The notes below the pieces were generated by a model. It ran no database searches, was not told the DNA's origin, and was given only the letters and a program-made list of their open reading frames with translations. The position numbers and the translations under genes were made by a program. From NCBI RefSeq assembly GCF_040518285.1, contig NZ_CP155449.1, forward strand, positions 868,001 to 932,000: a stretch of 64,000 bases of DNA. Direction: 5' to 3'. Shown here in pieces: positions 8,325 to 17,214 of this stretch. The stretch's first letter is position 1. Every line of letters starts with the position of its first letter. Source of the stretch: Knoellia sp. S7-12. Its GTDB lineage: Bacteria > Actinomycetota > Actinomycetes > Actinomycetales > Dermatophilaceae.

Positions 8325-9902
8325 TCAGGTGATGGTGGCGCGCAGCTCACGGGCGAGCACCTTGCCCGTGGCGTTGCGGGGGAGCTCCTCGAGGAAGTGC
8401 ACCTCGCGCGGCACGCAGTGGCGGGCCCGGTGGGCCCTGACGTGGGCCTTGACCTCGTCCGCGGAGAGATCCGCGCCCTCGATGAGTGCGATGAACACCG
8501 CGAGGCGCTGACCGAACTCCGGGTCGGGCACGCCGACGACCGAGACCTCGCGCACGGCGGGGTGGTCGATGAGGAGCGACTCGACCTCGATCGGATAGAC
8601 GTTCTCGCCGCCGCTGACGATCATGTCGTCGTCACGGCCGTCGACATACAGCAGGCCGTCCTTCTCGTGGCCCATGTCGCCGGTGGACACGAGACCGTCG
8701 ACGAAGTCCTTGGTCGCCCCCGAGGTGTAGCCCTCGAAGACGAGCTCGTTGCCGCAGAAGATCCGACCGGTCTCGCCGGGCGACACCTCACGGTTGTCGG
8801 CGTCGAGGATCCTGACGACGGTGCCGATGGGCGGTGTGCCCGCGGTGTCGGGGTCACGGCGCATGTCCTCAGGTGTCGCGATGCAGATCCAGGACGCCTC
8901 GGTCGAGCCATAGAGGTTGTAGAGCACGTCGCCGTACTCGTCCATGAACTTCGTCGTGAACCCGTGGGGATAGGCCGACCCGGACGTCGCGACGACCCGC
9001 AGGTTCTTGCGGCGAGCCCTGCCGCCGGGGTCAGCCGGCAGCTCCATCATCCGCTGGAGCATCACGGGGATGGCGAACATCGCGTGACACTCCTTCATCT
9101 CCAGGGTGTCCTTGGCCGACTGCGGATCGAAGCGACGCTGGAGCACGATCGTGGCCCGCAGGGCAAAGCTCAGCTGCATCGCGGCATACCCCCACGTGTG
9201 GAAGATCGGCGCGCTGATGAGGATGCGGTCCAGGGCCCGCAGGGGGATCCGCTCGATGATCGAGATGAGCGGGCCGAAGCCACCGGGGGTCTTGCGGGCG
9301 GCGCCCTTGGGGGTGCCGGTCGTCCCCGACGTGAGGATGATCGTGCGCCCACCCCTGGCTGGGGGATCCAGCTTGGTCGGGTCAGGCGCCGCGTCGAGCT
9401 CGGCCACCCAATCGCCCTCGCGGATGACGGCGATGGCGGCGGGCAGTTCGCCGACCACGCCGTCGAACTCATCGTCGTGGATGAGGGCGGTGAGTTCCTG
9501 CTGTTCCGCGACGAGCGCGAGTTGGCCAGCGGACAGGCCGGTGTTCATGAGGACGAGGTCGACGCCGATCGCGGATGCGCCGGTCATGATCTCGATGGCG
9601 CCGACGTGGTTGCGGGCGAGGAGGCCGAGACGCTGTCCGGGCTGGAATCCCCTGGCACGCAACAGTTCTGAGACCTGCTCGGAGCCTCTGAGCAGTTCGG
9701 CATAGGTGACCGGGCCGCGTTGTTCGTCGATGACGGCGACCTGCTTGGGGCTGCGGTGGGCCGCCTGGCGGAGCTCGCCGGCGAGGCCGAAGCCCCATTT
9801 GTGGAGGGCCCGGAGCTGGCTGACCTGGCGATGGGGCGGGCCAGGCGCGAGCATGCCGCGCTTGGCCATCACGCTCCCGACGGTGAGGAGGCTGATCGAC
9901 AT
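8325..9902 (-). CDS. Acyl-CoA synthetase / AMP-binding ligase (FadD-like)
   Basis: A protein of 525 residues that activates a carboxylic acid with ATP and joins it to CoA. The phosphate-binding loop is ILTSGTTGTPKGAA, the adenine motif is YGSTEAS, the hinge region is DGRDDDMIVSGGENVYP, and the C-terminal catalytic lysine is in LPRNATGKVLARELR. All key motifs are present. The N-terminal 40 residues are longer than in many ligases and slightly hydrophobic. It starts two bases after the SCP2 protein stop, so the two form one operon. That pairing suggests fatty acids or sterol-like lipids as substrates, which is inference. Confidence 0.88.
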   Translation of the reverse strand: MSISLLTVGSVMAKRGMLAPGPPHRQVSQLRALHKWGFGLAGELRQAAHRSPKQVAVIDEQRGPVTYAELLRGSEQVSELLRARGFQPGQRLGLLARNHVGAIEIMTGASAIGVDLVLMNTGLSAGQLALVAEQQELTALIHDDEFDGVVGELPAAIAVIREGDWVAELDAAPDPTKLDPPARGGRTIILTSGTTGTPKGAARKTPGGFGPLISIIERIPLRALDRILISAPIFHTWGYAAMQLSFALRATIVLQRRFDPQSAKDTLEMKECHAMFAIPVMLQRMMELPADPGGRARRKNLRVVATSGSAYPHGFTTKFMDEYGDVLYNLYGSTEASWICIATPEDMRRDPDTAGTPPIGTVVRILDADNREVSPGETGRIFCGNELVFEGYTSGATKDFVDGLVSTGDMGHEKDGLLYVDGRDDDMIVSGGENVYPIEVESLLIDHPAVREVSVVGVPDPEFGQRLAVFIALIEGADLSADEVKAHVRAHRARHCVPREVHFLEELPRNATGKVLARELRATIT

Positions 9903-9904
9903 GA

Positions 9905-10357
9905 TCAGGCCTTGGGGGTGTCGAACCAGTTCTGGAAGGCCATGGCCGCGCTGAGGTCACCGCGGGCCTTGATCTTGCCCATCATCACCATCATCGTCGG
10001 GTTGCCGGCTCCGGTGATGAGCTTTGCGAACTCGGCCGGGCCGAGCATGATCGAGGTCTTGGGCTCTTCGGTCGGGTCCTTCTCGACCGAACACGCGCCG
10101 TCCTTGACGACGACGGCGTAGGTGTCGTCACTCCCACCGGGGCCGCCCGTGATGCGCCAGTTGACGCGAGCGTCGGCGCCCTTGGCCTTCTCGGGGTTGA
10201 AGAGCGTGGGGAAGCGGTCGAAGATCGCATCGAGGATGGCCTGGCGGTGATCGCCGCCCATGAGCTCGTTGATCTCCTTGTCGGAGAGCGTCTTGACGGT
10301 GGCTGCGAAAGCGGCCGGGTCCATCGTGGCAAAGGTCGTGGGGTCGATGTCAGTCAT
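9905..10357 (-). CDS. SCP2 sterol-carrier-domain lipid-binding protein
   Basis: A protein of 150 residues containing one SCP2 domain: the strand pattern VNWRITGGPGGSDDTYAVVVKDGACSV is followed by the PAEFAKLITGAGNPTMMVMMGKIKARGDLSAA stretch typical of the fold, which forms a hydrophobic tunnel for lipids. The start MTDIDPTTFA at 10357 is chosen because GAGGAG lies upstream of it; an ATG 18 bases earlier is less supported. Translationally linked to the acyl-CoA ligase, it may carry or present acyl chains to it. Confidence 0.8.
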   Translation of the reverse strand: MTDIDPTTFATMDPAAFAATVKTLSDKEINELMGGDHRQAILDAIFDRFPTLFNPEKAKGADARVNWRITGGPGGSDDTYAVVVKDGACSVEKDPTEEPKTSIMLGPAEFAKLITGAGNPTMMVMMGKIKARGDLSAAMAFQNWFDTPKA

Positions 10358-10475
10358 CGTGGGGCTTCTCCTCATTGAAGTACGTGGGATCGCGATCGAC
10401 CCTACTTGTGGGTAGGTAGGTCGACAAGGAGCGGACTGCAGTGCCCCCGGTCACACCGTGGGTGAGGATTCACCC

Positions 10476-11243
10476 ATGAATCGTGAGTCCCATCTCGAGG
10501 CACTGACCGCTGCGATCGATCGGCTCGCCGCAGATGCAGCCGCTGGAGGCCTCGACACACCCGTCCCGACCTGCCCCGGATGGACCGTGCGAGAGTTGCT
10601 CGCCCATCAGGGTGCAGTCCACCGCTGGGCCACGGCCAACATCGTGGGTGACCACGAGCACGCGCGCACCACGGAGCCCTTCAAGCAGGAGGGACTGGCT
10701 CAGGTCGATCCGGTCCGATGGCTGGCGGACGGTGGCGCGGCTCTCGTCACTGCGCTCGAGTCCGCGCCTGCTGACCTCGAGGCGCTGGTCTTCCTCAAGG
10801 ACGCACCGTCCGCGCGAGAGTTCTGGACGCGGCGTCAGTGCCACGAGACGACGATCCACGCGGTCGACGCACGTGCCGCACAAAGCGGGCGTATGCCGTC
10901 CGCTCACCTCACCGAGATCTCCTCACCTGTCGCTGGCGACGGGATCGACGAGCTGCTCACCGGCTTCCTGCCGCGGGCGAAGTACCAGCTGCGCAGCGAG
11001 GTGCCGCTGCGAATCGCGGTGCGCCCCAGCGACGTTGACCAGGCGTGGATCGTCGAGGTGAGCGCCGAGCCACTGGTCAGCACGCGGCATACGCCGGATG
11101 CGGTGGAGCTCGACGACGTCGAGGCGACGTTCAGCGGCTCGGCGGTCGAGCTCTATCTCGGGCTGTGGAACCGCGGTGACGAGCTCGTATCCGATGACGC
11201 GGCCATGCTCGCGCGCTGGCGTGAGCTCGCCCGCGTCATCTGA
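10476..11243 (+). CDS. Mycothiol-dependent maleylpyruvate isomerase family protein
   Basis: A protein of 255 residues. The N-terminal DinB-like four-helix domain has TCPGWTVRELLAHQGAVHRW and QCHETTIHAVDA, carrying His and Glu residues that bind the divalent metal in this family. A smaller C-terminal domain follows, with VEATFSGSAVELYLGLWNR. The family uses mycothiol, the actinobacterial thiol, as cofactor or substrate in isomerase and transferase reactions. This protein could act on many electrophiles and is not shown to use maleylpyruvate. It is alone on its strand and is followed by a bidirectional hairpin. Confidence 0.8.
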   Translation: MNRESHLEALTAAIDRLAADAAAGGLDTPVPTCPGWTVRELLAHQGAVHRWATANIVGDHEHARTTEPFKQEGLAQVDPVRWLADGGAALVTALESAPADLEALVFLKDAPSAREFWTRRQCHETTIHAVDARAAQSGRMPSAHLTEISSPVAGDGIDELLTGFLPRAKYQLRSEVPLRIAVRPSDVDQAWIVEVSAEPLVSTRHTPDAVELDDVEATFSGSAVELYLGLWNRGDELVSDDAAMLARWRELARVI

Positions 11244-11265
11244 GCCATAACCCCGACGTGACTGC

Positions 11266-11307
11266 CATGGGGCCAGACGCGCGGTAGCTCGCGCGTGTGG
11301 CCCCATG
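11266..11307. terminator. Bidirectional hairpin terminator
   Basis: Two 18-base arms (11266-11283 and 11290-11307), ending CATGGGGCC/GGCCCCATG, pair around a six-base loop between convergent genes. One G-U type pair is present. Confidence 0.75.
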
Positions 11308-11325
11308 TGGCGGCCCTGGGTCGGG

Positions 11326-14202
11326 TCAGGCCTTCTTGGCGGCCTTCTTCGCCGTCGTCTTCTTGGCCGCGGTCTTCTTTGCAGCGGTCTTCTTGGTCGC
11401 GGCCTTCTTCACCGTCTTCTTGGCGGCGCGCTTGCGGGTCGTCGGACCCTTGGCGCGCTTGTCGGCCAGCATCTCGAACGCGCGAGCCGCCGTCATCGTC
11501 TCGAGATCGTCGTCGCGGCGCAGGGTCGTGTTGGTCTCGCCGTCGGTGACGTACTCGCCGAAGCGACCGTCCTTGACGACGACCGGCTTGCCCGACACGG
11601 GGTCGGGACCGAACTCCTTGAGTGGCGGCTTGGCGGCAGCCCGGCCACGTTGCTTGGGCTGGGCATAGATTGCTTCCGCCTGCTCGAGCGTGATGTCGAA
11701 GAGCTGCTGCTCGGTCTCGAGCGAGCGCGAGTCGGTGCCCTTCTTGAGGTAGGGGCCGTAGCGACCGTTCTGCGCGGTGATCTCCACCTGCACTGACGTC
11801 TCCTTGCCGTCCTCGCCGGTGACCTTGTCGGTGGTGAGACCGACGACACGGGGGAGGGAGAGCAGCTTGAGTGCAGTGTCGAGGTCGAGCGTCGCCAGGT
11901 CCATGTCGGCAAAGAGCGAGGCCGTGCGCGGCTTGACCTTGGCCTTGCCTCGCGACTTCGTCGCACCCGAGACGTCCGCTGGGTCTTGGGACAAGACCTC
12001 GGTCACGTAGGGCCCATAGCGTCCCGACTTCGCGATGATGTCGCGGCCGGTCTCCGGCTCCTGGCCGAGCACGCGACCGTCGTCGGCGGCGGTCGCGAGC
12101 AGCTCACGCGCCTTCTCGGGCGTCATCTCGTCGGGCGCGATGTCGTCGTTGATCGTCGCGCGGCGAGGAGTCGCAGGCTTGTCGGAGGAGTCGGCACCAT
12201 CGGCACCGGAGTCGCCCTCGGAAGTCGAAGGAGCGGCATACGCCTCAGAGACCTCGCCGGTGACGGGGTCGACACCGGCGGGTGCGACCTCCTCGACGTA
12301 TGGGCCGTAGCGACCGACGCGCACGACGATGCCGTCACCGATGTCGATCGTCGAGATGGCGCGGGCGTCGATGTCACCGAGGTCCGCGACGAGGTCACGC
12401 AGGCCTTCGCTGGAGCTTGCCTCGTCGCCGAAGTAGAAGCGCTTGAGCCAGGTGGTGCGCTCGGCGTTGCCGCCGGCGATCTGGTCGAGGTCCTCCTCCA
12501 TGGACGCGGTGAAGTCGTAGTCGACGAGCCGGGTGAAGTGCTCCTCCATGAGGCGCGTCACCGCGAAGGCGAGCCAGGACGGCACGAGCGCGTTGCCGCG
12601 GTTCGAGACGTAGCCGCGGTCCTGGATCGTGCCGATGGTGGAGGCGTAGGTCGACGGGCGACCAATACCCTTCTCCTCCATGGCTTTCACGAGCGTGGCC
12701 TCGGTGTAGCGGGCGGGCGGTGACGTGTCGTGCCCGTCGGCCTCGGCACGGATGACCTTGAGTGCGGTGCCCTCGCCCAGGCGGGGGAGGCGACGCTCCT
12801 CGTCGGCGTTCGCGTTGCGCTGCTCGTCACGGCCTTCTTCGTATGCCGCGAGGAAGCCTCGGAACGTGATGACCGTTCCGCTGGCGGAGAACTCGACCCG
12901 CTCTGCGGGCGCCTCGCGATCGAGGGTGGCACCGAGCTTGACGGTCGCCGTCGAACCCTTGGCATCGGCCATCTGCGAGGCGATGGTGCGCTTCCAGATC
13001 AGCTCATAGAGGGCGAATTCATCGCCGCGGATCTCGCCTGCGACCTGGGCCGGGGTGCGGAAGCGGTCACCGGCGGGGCGGATGGCCTCGTGGGCCTCCT
13101 GTGCGTTCTTGACCTTCTTGGCGTAGTTGCGCGGTGCGTCAGGGACATAGTCGCCGCCGTAGAGGTCGCGCGCCTGCTGGCGGGCAGCGGTGAGTGCGGA
13201 CTGCGACAGCGCGGTGCTGTCGGTACGCATGTAGGTGATGTAGCCGTTCTCGTAGAGACGCTGCGCGACCCGCATCGCGTTCTTGCTGCTGAGGCGCAGC
13301 TTGCGCGAGGCCTCCTGCTGGAGGGTGCTCGTCGTGAACGGCGCGCTGGGGCGGCGGGTGTAGGGCTTCTCGCTGACGTTGGTGACCGTGACGTCGGCGG
13401 CCATGACCGCGTGGGCGATGCCGGTGGCGGCGGCCTCGTCGAGGTGCGCGACCTCGCCCTTGAGCCGACCATCGTCACCGAAGTCACGACCGGTGGCGAC
13501 GCGCTTGCCGTCGACCGAGGACAGGCGAGCCGTGAAGGCGGAGGACTCGGAGTCGGGCGTGAATTCGCCCTCGACGTCCCAGTAGTTCGCCGACCGGAAG
13601 GCCATGCGCTCGCGCTCACGCTCGACGACGATGCGGGTCGCGACGGACTGCACGCGGCCGGCGGAGAGGCCCGCCTTGACCTTGCGCCACAGGACCGGCG
13701 AGATCTCGTAGCCGTAGAGACGGTCGAGGATGCGGCGGGTCTCCTGGGCGTCGACGAGGGCGGTGTCGAGGTCGCGGGTGTTGGCCGCGGCACGCTGGAT
13801 CGCTTCCTTGGTGATCTCGTGGAAGACCATGCGCTTGACCGGGACCTTGGGCTGCAGGGTCTCGAGGAGGTGCCACGCGATGGCCTCGCCCTCGCGGTCC
13901 TCATCTGTTGCCAAATACAACTCAGTAGAGCTCTTCAGTGCCTTCTTGAGCTCGGCGACCTTCTTCTTCTTGTCGGCGTCGACGACGTAGTAGGGCTCGA
14001 AGTCGTTGTCGACGTCGACACCGAAGCGGCCGAAGGGGCCCTTCTTCATGTCGGCGGGCATCTCCGACGGGGTGGGGATGTCGCGGATGTGGCCGACGGA
14101 CGCCTCAACGATCCAGTCGGGGCCGAGATAGCCGGCGATGGTCTTGGCCTTCGCGGGTGACTCGACGATGACGAGCTTGCGGCCCGTGCTGGTCGGACTC
14201 AT
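11326..14202 (-). CDS. topA: DNA topoisomerase I
   Basis: A protein of 958 residues, the usual actinobacterial length. The TOPRIM domain opens with KLVIVESPAKAKTIAGYLG and has the acidic DEDREGEAIAW. The catalytic tyrosine is in GYITYMRTDST, near residue 323. The C-terminal part carries three or more Topo-C type repeats with GRYGPYV, without the Cys4 zinc fingers of the enterobacterial enzyme. The last 45 or so residues are a Lys/Ala tail (KKTAAKK repeats) that in actinobacterial enzymes helps bind DNA. The enzyme relaxes negative supercoils. Identification is secure. Confidence 0.97.
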   Translation of the reverse strand: MSPTSTGRKLVIVESPAKAKTIAGYLGPDWIVEASVGHIRDIPTPSEMPADMKKGPFGRFGVDVDNDFEPYYVVDADKKKKVAELKKALKSSTELYLATDEDREGEAIAWHLLETLQPKVPVKRMVFHEITKEAIQRAAANTRDLDTALVDAQETRRILDRLYGYEISPVLWRKVKAGLSAGRVQSVATRIVVERERERMAFRSANYWDVEGEFTPDSESSAFTARLSSVDGKRVATGRDFGDDGRLKGEVAHLDEAAATGIAHAVMAADVTVTNVSEKPYTRRPSAPFTTSTLQQEASRKLRLSSKNAMRVAQRLYENGYITYMRTDSTALSQSALTAARQQARDLYGGDYVPDAPRNYAKKVKNAQEAHEAIRPAGDRFRTPAQVAGEIRGDEFALYELIWKRTIASQMADAKGSTATVKLGATLDREAPAERVEFSASGTVITFRGFLAAYEEGRDEQRNANADEERRLPRLGEGTALKVIRAEADGHDTSPPARYTEATLVKAMEEKGIGRPSTYASTIGTIQDRGYVSNRGNALVPSWLAFAVTRLMEEHFTRLVDYDFTASMEEDLDQIAGGNAERTTWLKRFYFGDEASSSEGLRDLVADLGDIDARAISTIDIGDGIVVRVGRYGPYVEEVAPAGVDPVTGEVSEAYAAPSTSEGDSGADGADSSDKPATPRRATINDDIAPDEMTPEKARELLATAADDGRVLGQEPETGRDIIAKSGRYGPYVTEVLSQDPADVSGATKSRGKAKVKPRTASLFADMDLATLDLDTALKLLSLPRVVGLTTDKVTGEDGKETSVQVEITAQNGRYGPYLKKGTDSRSLETEQQLFDITLEQAEAIYAQPKQRGRAAAKPPLKEFGPDPVSGKPVVVKDGRFGEYVTDGETNTTLRRDDDLETMTAARAFEMLADKRAKGPTTRKRAAKKTVKKAATKKTAAKKTAAKKTTAKKAAKKA

Positions 14203-14288
14203 GGCGTACCTGTCCTTTGCTGATCACCTCGTGCAGCGGATTCGTCGCTGCTCCGACGAGGGAACGACAAGGACGGTACAGGTAGGGG

Positions 14289-15149
14289 TCAGTTCGTCGT
14301 TTCGAGGCCCAACACCTCGGACAGTCGGGCGCGCATCACATCGCGGTTGGGACTGACGCCGTGCCACAGCTCGATCGCGACCGCGCCCTGGGCAACGAGC
14401 ATGCCCAGTCCGTCGAGGGTCTGCGCCCCGCGTTGCGCTGCCGCGCGCAGGTATGCCGTGTGCGGTGGATTCGGGATGACGTCGGCTACCAGCAGATCGG
14501 GTCTGAGGCTGTCGAGGTCGATGTCGATGAGGGCCTCGGCGTCACCCAGCCCGACCGACGTGGCGTTGACGACGACATCGGCACTGGCGGGGACGGCATA
14601 CGCGCTGGTCCACGGCCGGAAGTCCGCTTCGGCGTCGGTGCGCTCTGCGACGAGGGTGGCGAGCGATTCGGCGCGCCCGACGCTGCGGTTGACGATGGTG
14701 ATATGACCGGCACCGGCGAGCGCCATCTCGATGGCGATGGCCCGGCCGGCCCCGCCCGCACCGAGGACGACCACATGGGTGCCGCCCGGGTGGCGCAGCT
14801 CGCGCAACGCCTCGACGAAGCCGCGACCGTCGGTGTTCTCGCCGATGAGGCCACCGTCGCGTGCCACGACACAGTTCACCGCACCGATGAGCTCGGCCGA
14901 CTCGCCGAGCCCGTCGAGGTGGTCGATGACCGCGACCTTGTGCGGCATCGAGCAGTTGAACCCCACCCAGCCCATGGCCCGGGCGCCGATGATCGCGTCG
15001 GCGAGGTCGGCGGAGGCCACGTCGCAGTTGACGTAGCGGGCGTCGAGCCCGGCTGCCGCGTAGGCCGCCTCCATCATCGCGACCGTCGGGTTGTCATCCG
15101 CCGGGGTGGAGAAGGACCCGGACAGCACGCTGAGGAAGCTCTTGGACAT
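14289..15149 (-). CDS. Shikimate dehydrogenase-like oxidoreductase (divergent AroE paralogue)
   Basis: A protein of 286 residues with the AroE fold. The substrate domain has GFNCSMPHKVAVIDHL (the catalytic Lys is kept but the usual NVT-PxK loop is changed), then ENTDGRGF, the nucleotide motif VLGAGGAGRAIAIEMAL and NATSVGL. The N-terminal signature of true shikimate dehydrogenases, with two serines that hold the shikimate carboxylate, is replaced by LSGSFSTPADDNP. It probably reduces or oxidises a shikimate- or quinate-like compound with NAD(P), but perhaps not shikimate in the main pathway. It stands alone, upstream of topA on the same strand. Confidence 0.75.
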   Translation of the reverse strand: MSKSFLSVLSGSFSTPADDNPTVAMMEAAYAAAGLDARYVNCDVASADLADAIIGARAMGWVGFNCSMPHKVAVIDHLDGLGESAELIGAVNCVVARDGGLIGENTDGRGFVEALRELRHPGGTHVVVLGAGGAGRAIAIEMALAGAGHITIVNRSVGRAESLATLVAERTDAEADFRPWTSAYAVPASADVVVNATSVGLGDAEALIDIDLDSLRPDLLVADVIPNPPHTAYLRAAAQRGAQTLDGLGMLVAQGAVAIELWHGVSPNRDVMRARLSEVLGLETTN

Positions 15150-15217
15150 GACTCACCCTCCCACCGGGAAGGTGCGTTGGCCATGGAACGGGAGCGTGCG
15201 GCATACCCGCTGGCGGT

Positions 15218-16270
15218 TCAGGGAATGATGAGCGACTTGCCCTGTGCGTGGAACTCGCCCTGTCGACGCAGGACCTCGGGCGCGTCCTCGAGGGACCAAC
15301 GCTGCTCGATGAGGGGCTCGAGTCGCCCGGCGGAGACCTGCTCGGCGAGCCAGGCCTGGTCGGCCACGCTGCGTGACGCGACCTTGAACGCGGGTGCCTT
15401 CTCACCGGTGAAGGCGAAGTAGAGCGGGACGCTCAGCATGCGGGGCATGGGCTTGACCCACTTGGTCTTGGGGGCCGTGATCGACACGTAGGTGCCACCC
15501 TTGACGAGGAGTTTGCGGCAGTCGCGCAGGGGCAGCGTCCCGGCGTTGTCGAAGAAGACGTCGAACCGGTCGCCGAGATCGCGGACGTCCTCTCGGGTGT
15601 AGTCGATGACGCGGTCCGCGCCACCGGCCAGGGCGGCGTCGACATTGCGAGTGCTGCACACCGCGGTGATGTGGCTGGCTCCGAGGATCTTGGCGAGGCG
15701 CACGGCGAAGCTGCCCACTCCACCCGACGCACCGGCGATGAGGACTCGTTGTCCGTCCCGCAGGTTGCCCCAGTCGCGCAGGCCCTGGAGTGCGGTCTCG
15801 GCGGCGACCCCCAACGTGGTGGCCTGCTCGCGCGAGACACCGTCGGGCAGGGGGAGCCACCAGTCCTCTGGTGCCAGGGCGTACTCGGCGAAGCCGCCGC
15901 CGTCGATCTCACCGAAGACCTGGTCGCCGACGTGGTGGAGGGTCACGCCCTCACCGACCGCGACCACCTCGCCGGAGGCGTCAGCGCCCGGGACCTGTCG
16001 CTTGGGCCGGCGCAGGCCGAGGCTCGGTCGGGCAAACATCGGCAGGCCGGTGAGGTAGTGCCAGTCGAGCGCGTTGACCGAGGCCGCGCGAACCCGGACG
16101 AGGACCTCGCCGGCGGCCGGCTGTGGTGTGGGGACAGTCCGCACCGACACGACCTCCTCGGGGGCGTCGTAGCGCTCATGGAATGCCGAGCGCATCGTCG
16201 CGGGGACGGATGTTGCGGCGTGCTCTCCGGCGGGGGACTGGGCGGTGGGGGTCTGCGTTGACTCGGTCAT
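15218..16270 (-). CDS. MDR-family NADP-dependent quinone oxidoreductase/alcohol dehydrogenase
   Basis: A protein of 350 residues of the zinc-free medium-chain dehydrogenase type. The N-terminal GroES-like domain has VRVRAASVNALDWHYL and GADASGEVVAVGEGV; the Rossmann part has VLIAGASGGVGSFAVRLAKILG. The cysteine ligands of zinc alcohol dehydrogenases are absent. Such enzymes reduce quinones or enones with NADPH. GGAGA lies before the ATG. The promoter carries two copies of a 13-bp palindrome, and a TetR gene is divergent, so this is most likely the repressed target gene. A detoxification role is inference. Confidence 0.85.
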   Translation of the reverse strand: MTESTQTPTAQSPAGEHAATSVPATMRSAFHERYDAPEEVVSVRTVPTPQPAAGEVLVRVRAASVNALDWHYLTGLPMFARPSLGLRRPKRQVPGADASGEVVAVGEGVTLHHVGDQVFGEIDGGGFAEYALAPEDWWLPLPDGVSREQATTLGVAAETALQGLRDWGNLRDGQRVLIAGASGGVGSFAVRLAKILGASHITAVCSTRNVDAALAGGADRVIDYTREDVRDLGDRFDVFFDNAGTLPLRDCRKLLVKGGTYVSITAPKTKWVKPMPRMLSVPLYFAFTGEKAPAFKVASRSVADQAWLAEQVSAGRLEPLIEQRWSLEDAPEVLRRQGEFHAQGKSLIIP

Positions 16271-16312
16271 GACGTTCTCCAGTGGCTCAGCGACGGCGGG
16301 GCTCGCCGACTA

Positions 16313-16352
16313 CTTACGCTGTAAGGTAGGGCTTACGGCGTAAGTACGTCAA
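16313..16352 (-). promoter_or_regulatory. Promoter with two TetR-type operators
   Basis: On the minus strand TTGACG (16352-16347) and TACCTT (16328-16323) are 18 bases apart. CTTACGGCGTAAG (16332-16344) fills the spacer and CTTACGCTGTAAG (16313-16325) covers the -10 and start region; both are 5-3-5 palindromes with their centres 19 bases apart. A TetR dimer on each would block the oxidoreductase gene and probably the TetR gene too. Confidence 0.75.
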
Positions 16353-16392
16353 TGGCCCAAACGGATACGATGCGCACCGACAGGAGGACACC

Positions 16393-17115
16393 GTGACCAA
16401 CCCCGCGAGACGCACCGCTGGCAGCCGCGCCACCCGCAGGCCCCTCAGCCGTGACCGGGTGCTCCGTCGCGCCGTGAAGCTCGCCGACACCTCCGGGCTG
16501 GAGGCCGTCTCGATGCGTCGGCTGGGCACCGACCTCGGCGTCGAGGCGATGTCGCTCTACAACCACGTGGCCAACAAGGAGGCGCTCCTGGACGCCATGG
16601 TCGAGCACGTCGGGGCCGAGCTCAACGCGGAGATGGGCGAGCTTGCCGCCGAGGCAGCCATCGACCCGGCACAGGACTGGAAGAGCGCGCTGAGAGCCCG
16701 CGCCCTGGCCGCACGCGTCGTCATGCTGCGACACCCCTGGATGCCGACCGTGCTGCAATCCCGCACCACGATGAGCCTCGAGGTCATCCGCTACTTCGAC
16801 GGTGTCGTCGCGATCCTCATGGCCGGCGGGTTCGGCCACGACCTCACCCACCACGCGCTCCACGCCCTCGGCAGTCGCGTCCTCGGCTTCAGCCAGGAGC
16901 TCTTCGACCCGGGCGATGGCAGCGAGGACAACTCCGAGGAGGTCCTCGCCCAGATGGCCGAGCTCGTGCCCCACCTCGTGGCGATGCTGGCGAACGCCGC
17001 CCACACCGACGGCCCCGAGCAGACGCTCGGGTGGTGCGATGACCAGACCGAGTTCGAGTTCGGGCTCGACGTCACCCTCGACGGCCTCGAACGCCGCCAC
17101 CCCAGCAAGGCCTGA
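16393..17115 (+). CDS. TetR-family repressor, divergent from the MDR oxidoreductase
   Basis: A protein of 240 residues. The N-terminal helix-turn-helix is SRDRVLRRAVKLADTSGLEAVSMRRLGTDLGVEAMSLYNHVANKEALLDAM, which matches the TetR DNA-binding domain, and the C-terminal part has the TetR_C ligand-binding pattern (EVIRYFDGVVAILMAGGF). The GTG at 16393 has GGAGGA just upstream. With two matching palindromes in the 123-bp divergent region it very probably represses itself and the neighbouring oxidoreductase gene until a small ligand binds. The inducer is unknown. Confidence 0.88.
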   Translation: MTNPARRTAGSRATRRPLSRDRVLRRAVKLADTSGLEAVSMRRLGTDLGVEAMSLYNHVANKEALLDAMVEHVGAELNAEMGELAAEAAIDPAQDWKSALRARALAARVVMLRHPWMPTVLQSRTTMSLEVIRYFDGVVAILMAGGFGHDLTHHALHALGSRVLGFSQELFDPGDGSEDNSEEVLAQMAELVPHLVAMLANAAHTDGPEQTLGWCDDQTEFEFGLDVTLDGLERRHPSKA

Positions 17116-17177
17116 CGGACGCGGAAGGCGAGCGGGCGGCATACGCCGCACTGTTGTGTTCTGGTCGTGAATGCGAC

Positions 17178-17208
17178 TTGACCCTCACGCGACGTGAGGC
17201 AGGACGGT
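17178..17208 (+). promoter_or_regulatory. MerR-type promoter and dyad of the TipA-like gene
   Basis: TTGACC (17178-17183) and a weak -10 GACGGT (17203-17208) are 19 bases apart, the long spacer typical of MerR-activated promoters. A 9-3-9 dyad with left arm ACCCTCACG (17181-17189) and right arm CGTGAGGCA (17193-17201) fills the spacer; the inner 7-3-7 part is perfect. The same arm recurs at 24655-24675. Confidence 0.7.
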
Positions 17209-17214
17209 TGTTCC

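Noticed and set aside
11326..11460. Repeated lysine/alanine codons as a tandem DNA repeat
   Set aside because: They encode the DNA-binding tail of topoisomerase I, a family feature.
12730..14160. A 476-codon plus-strand frame opposite topA
   Set aside because: Mirror of topA codons, with no motif or ribosome binding site.
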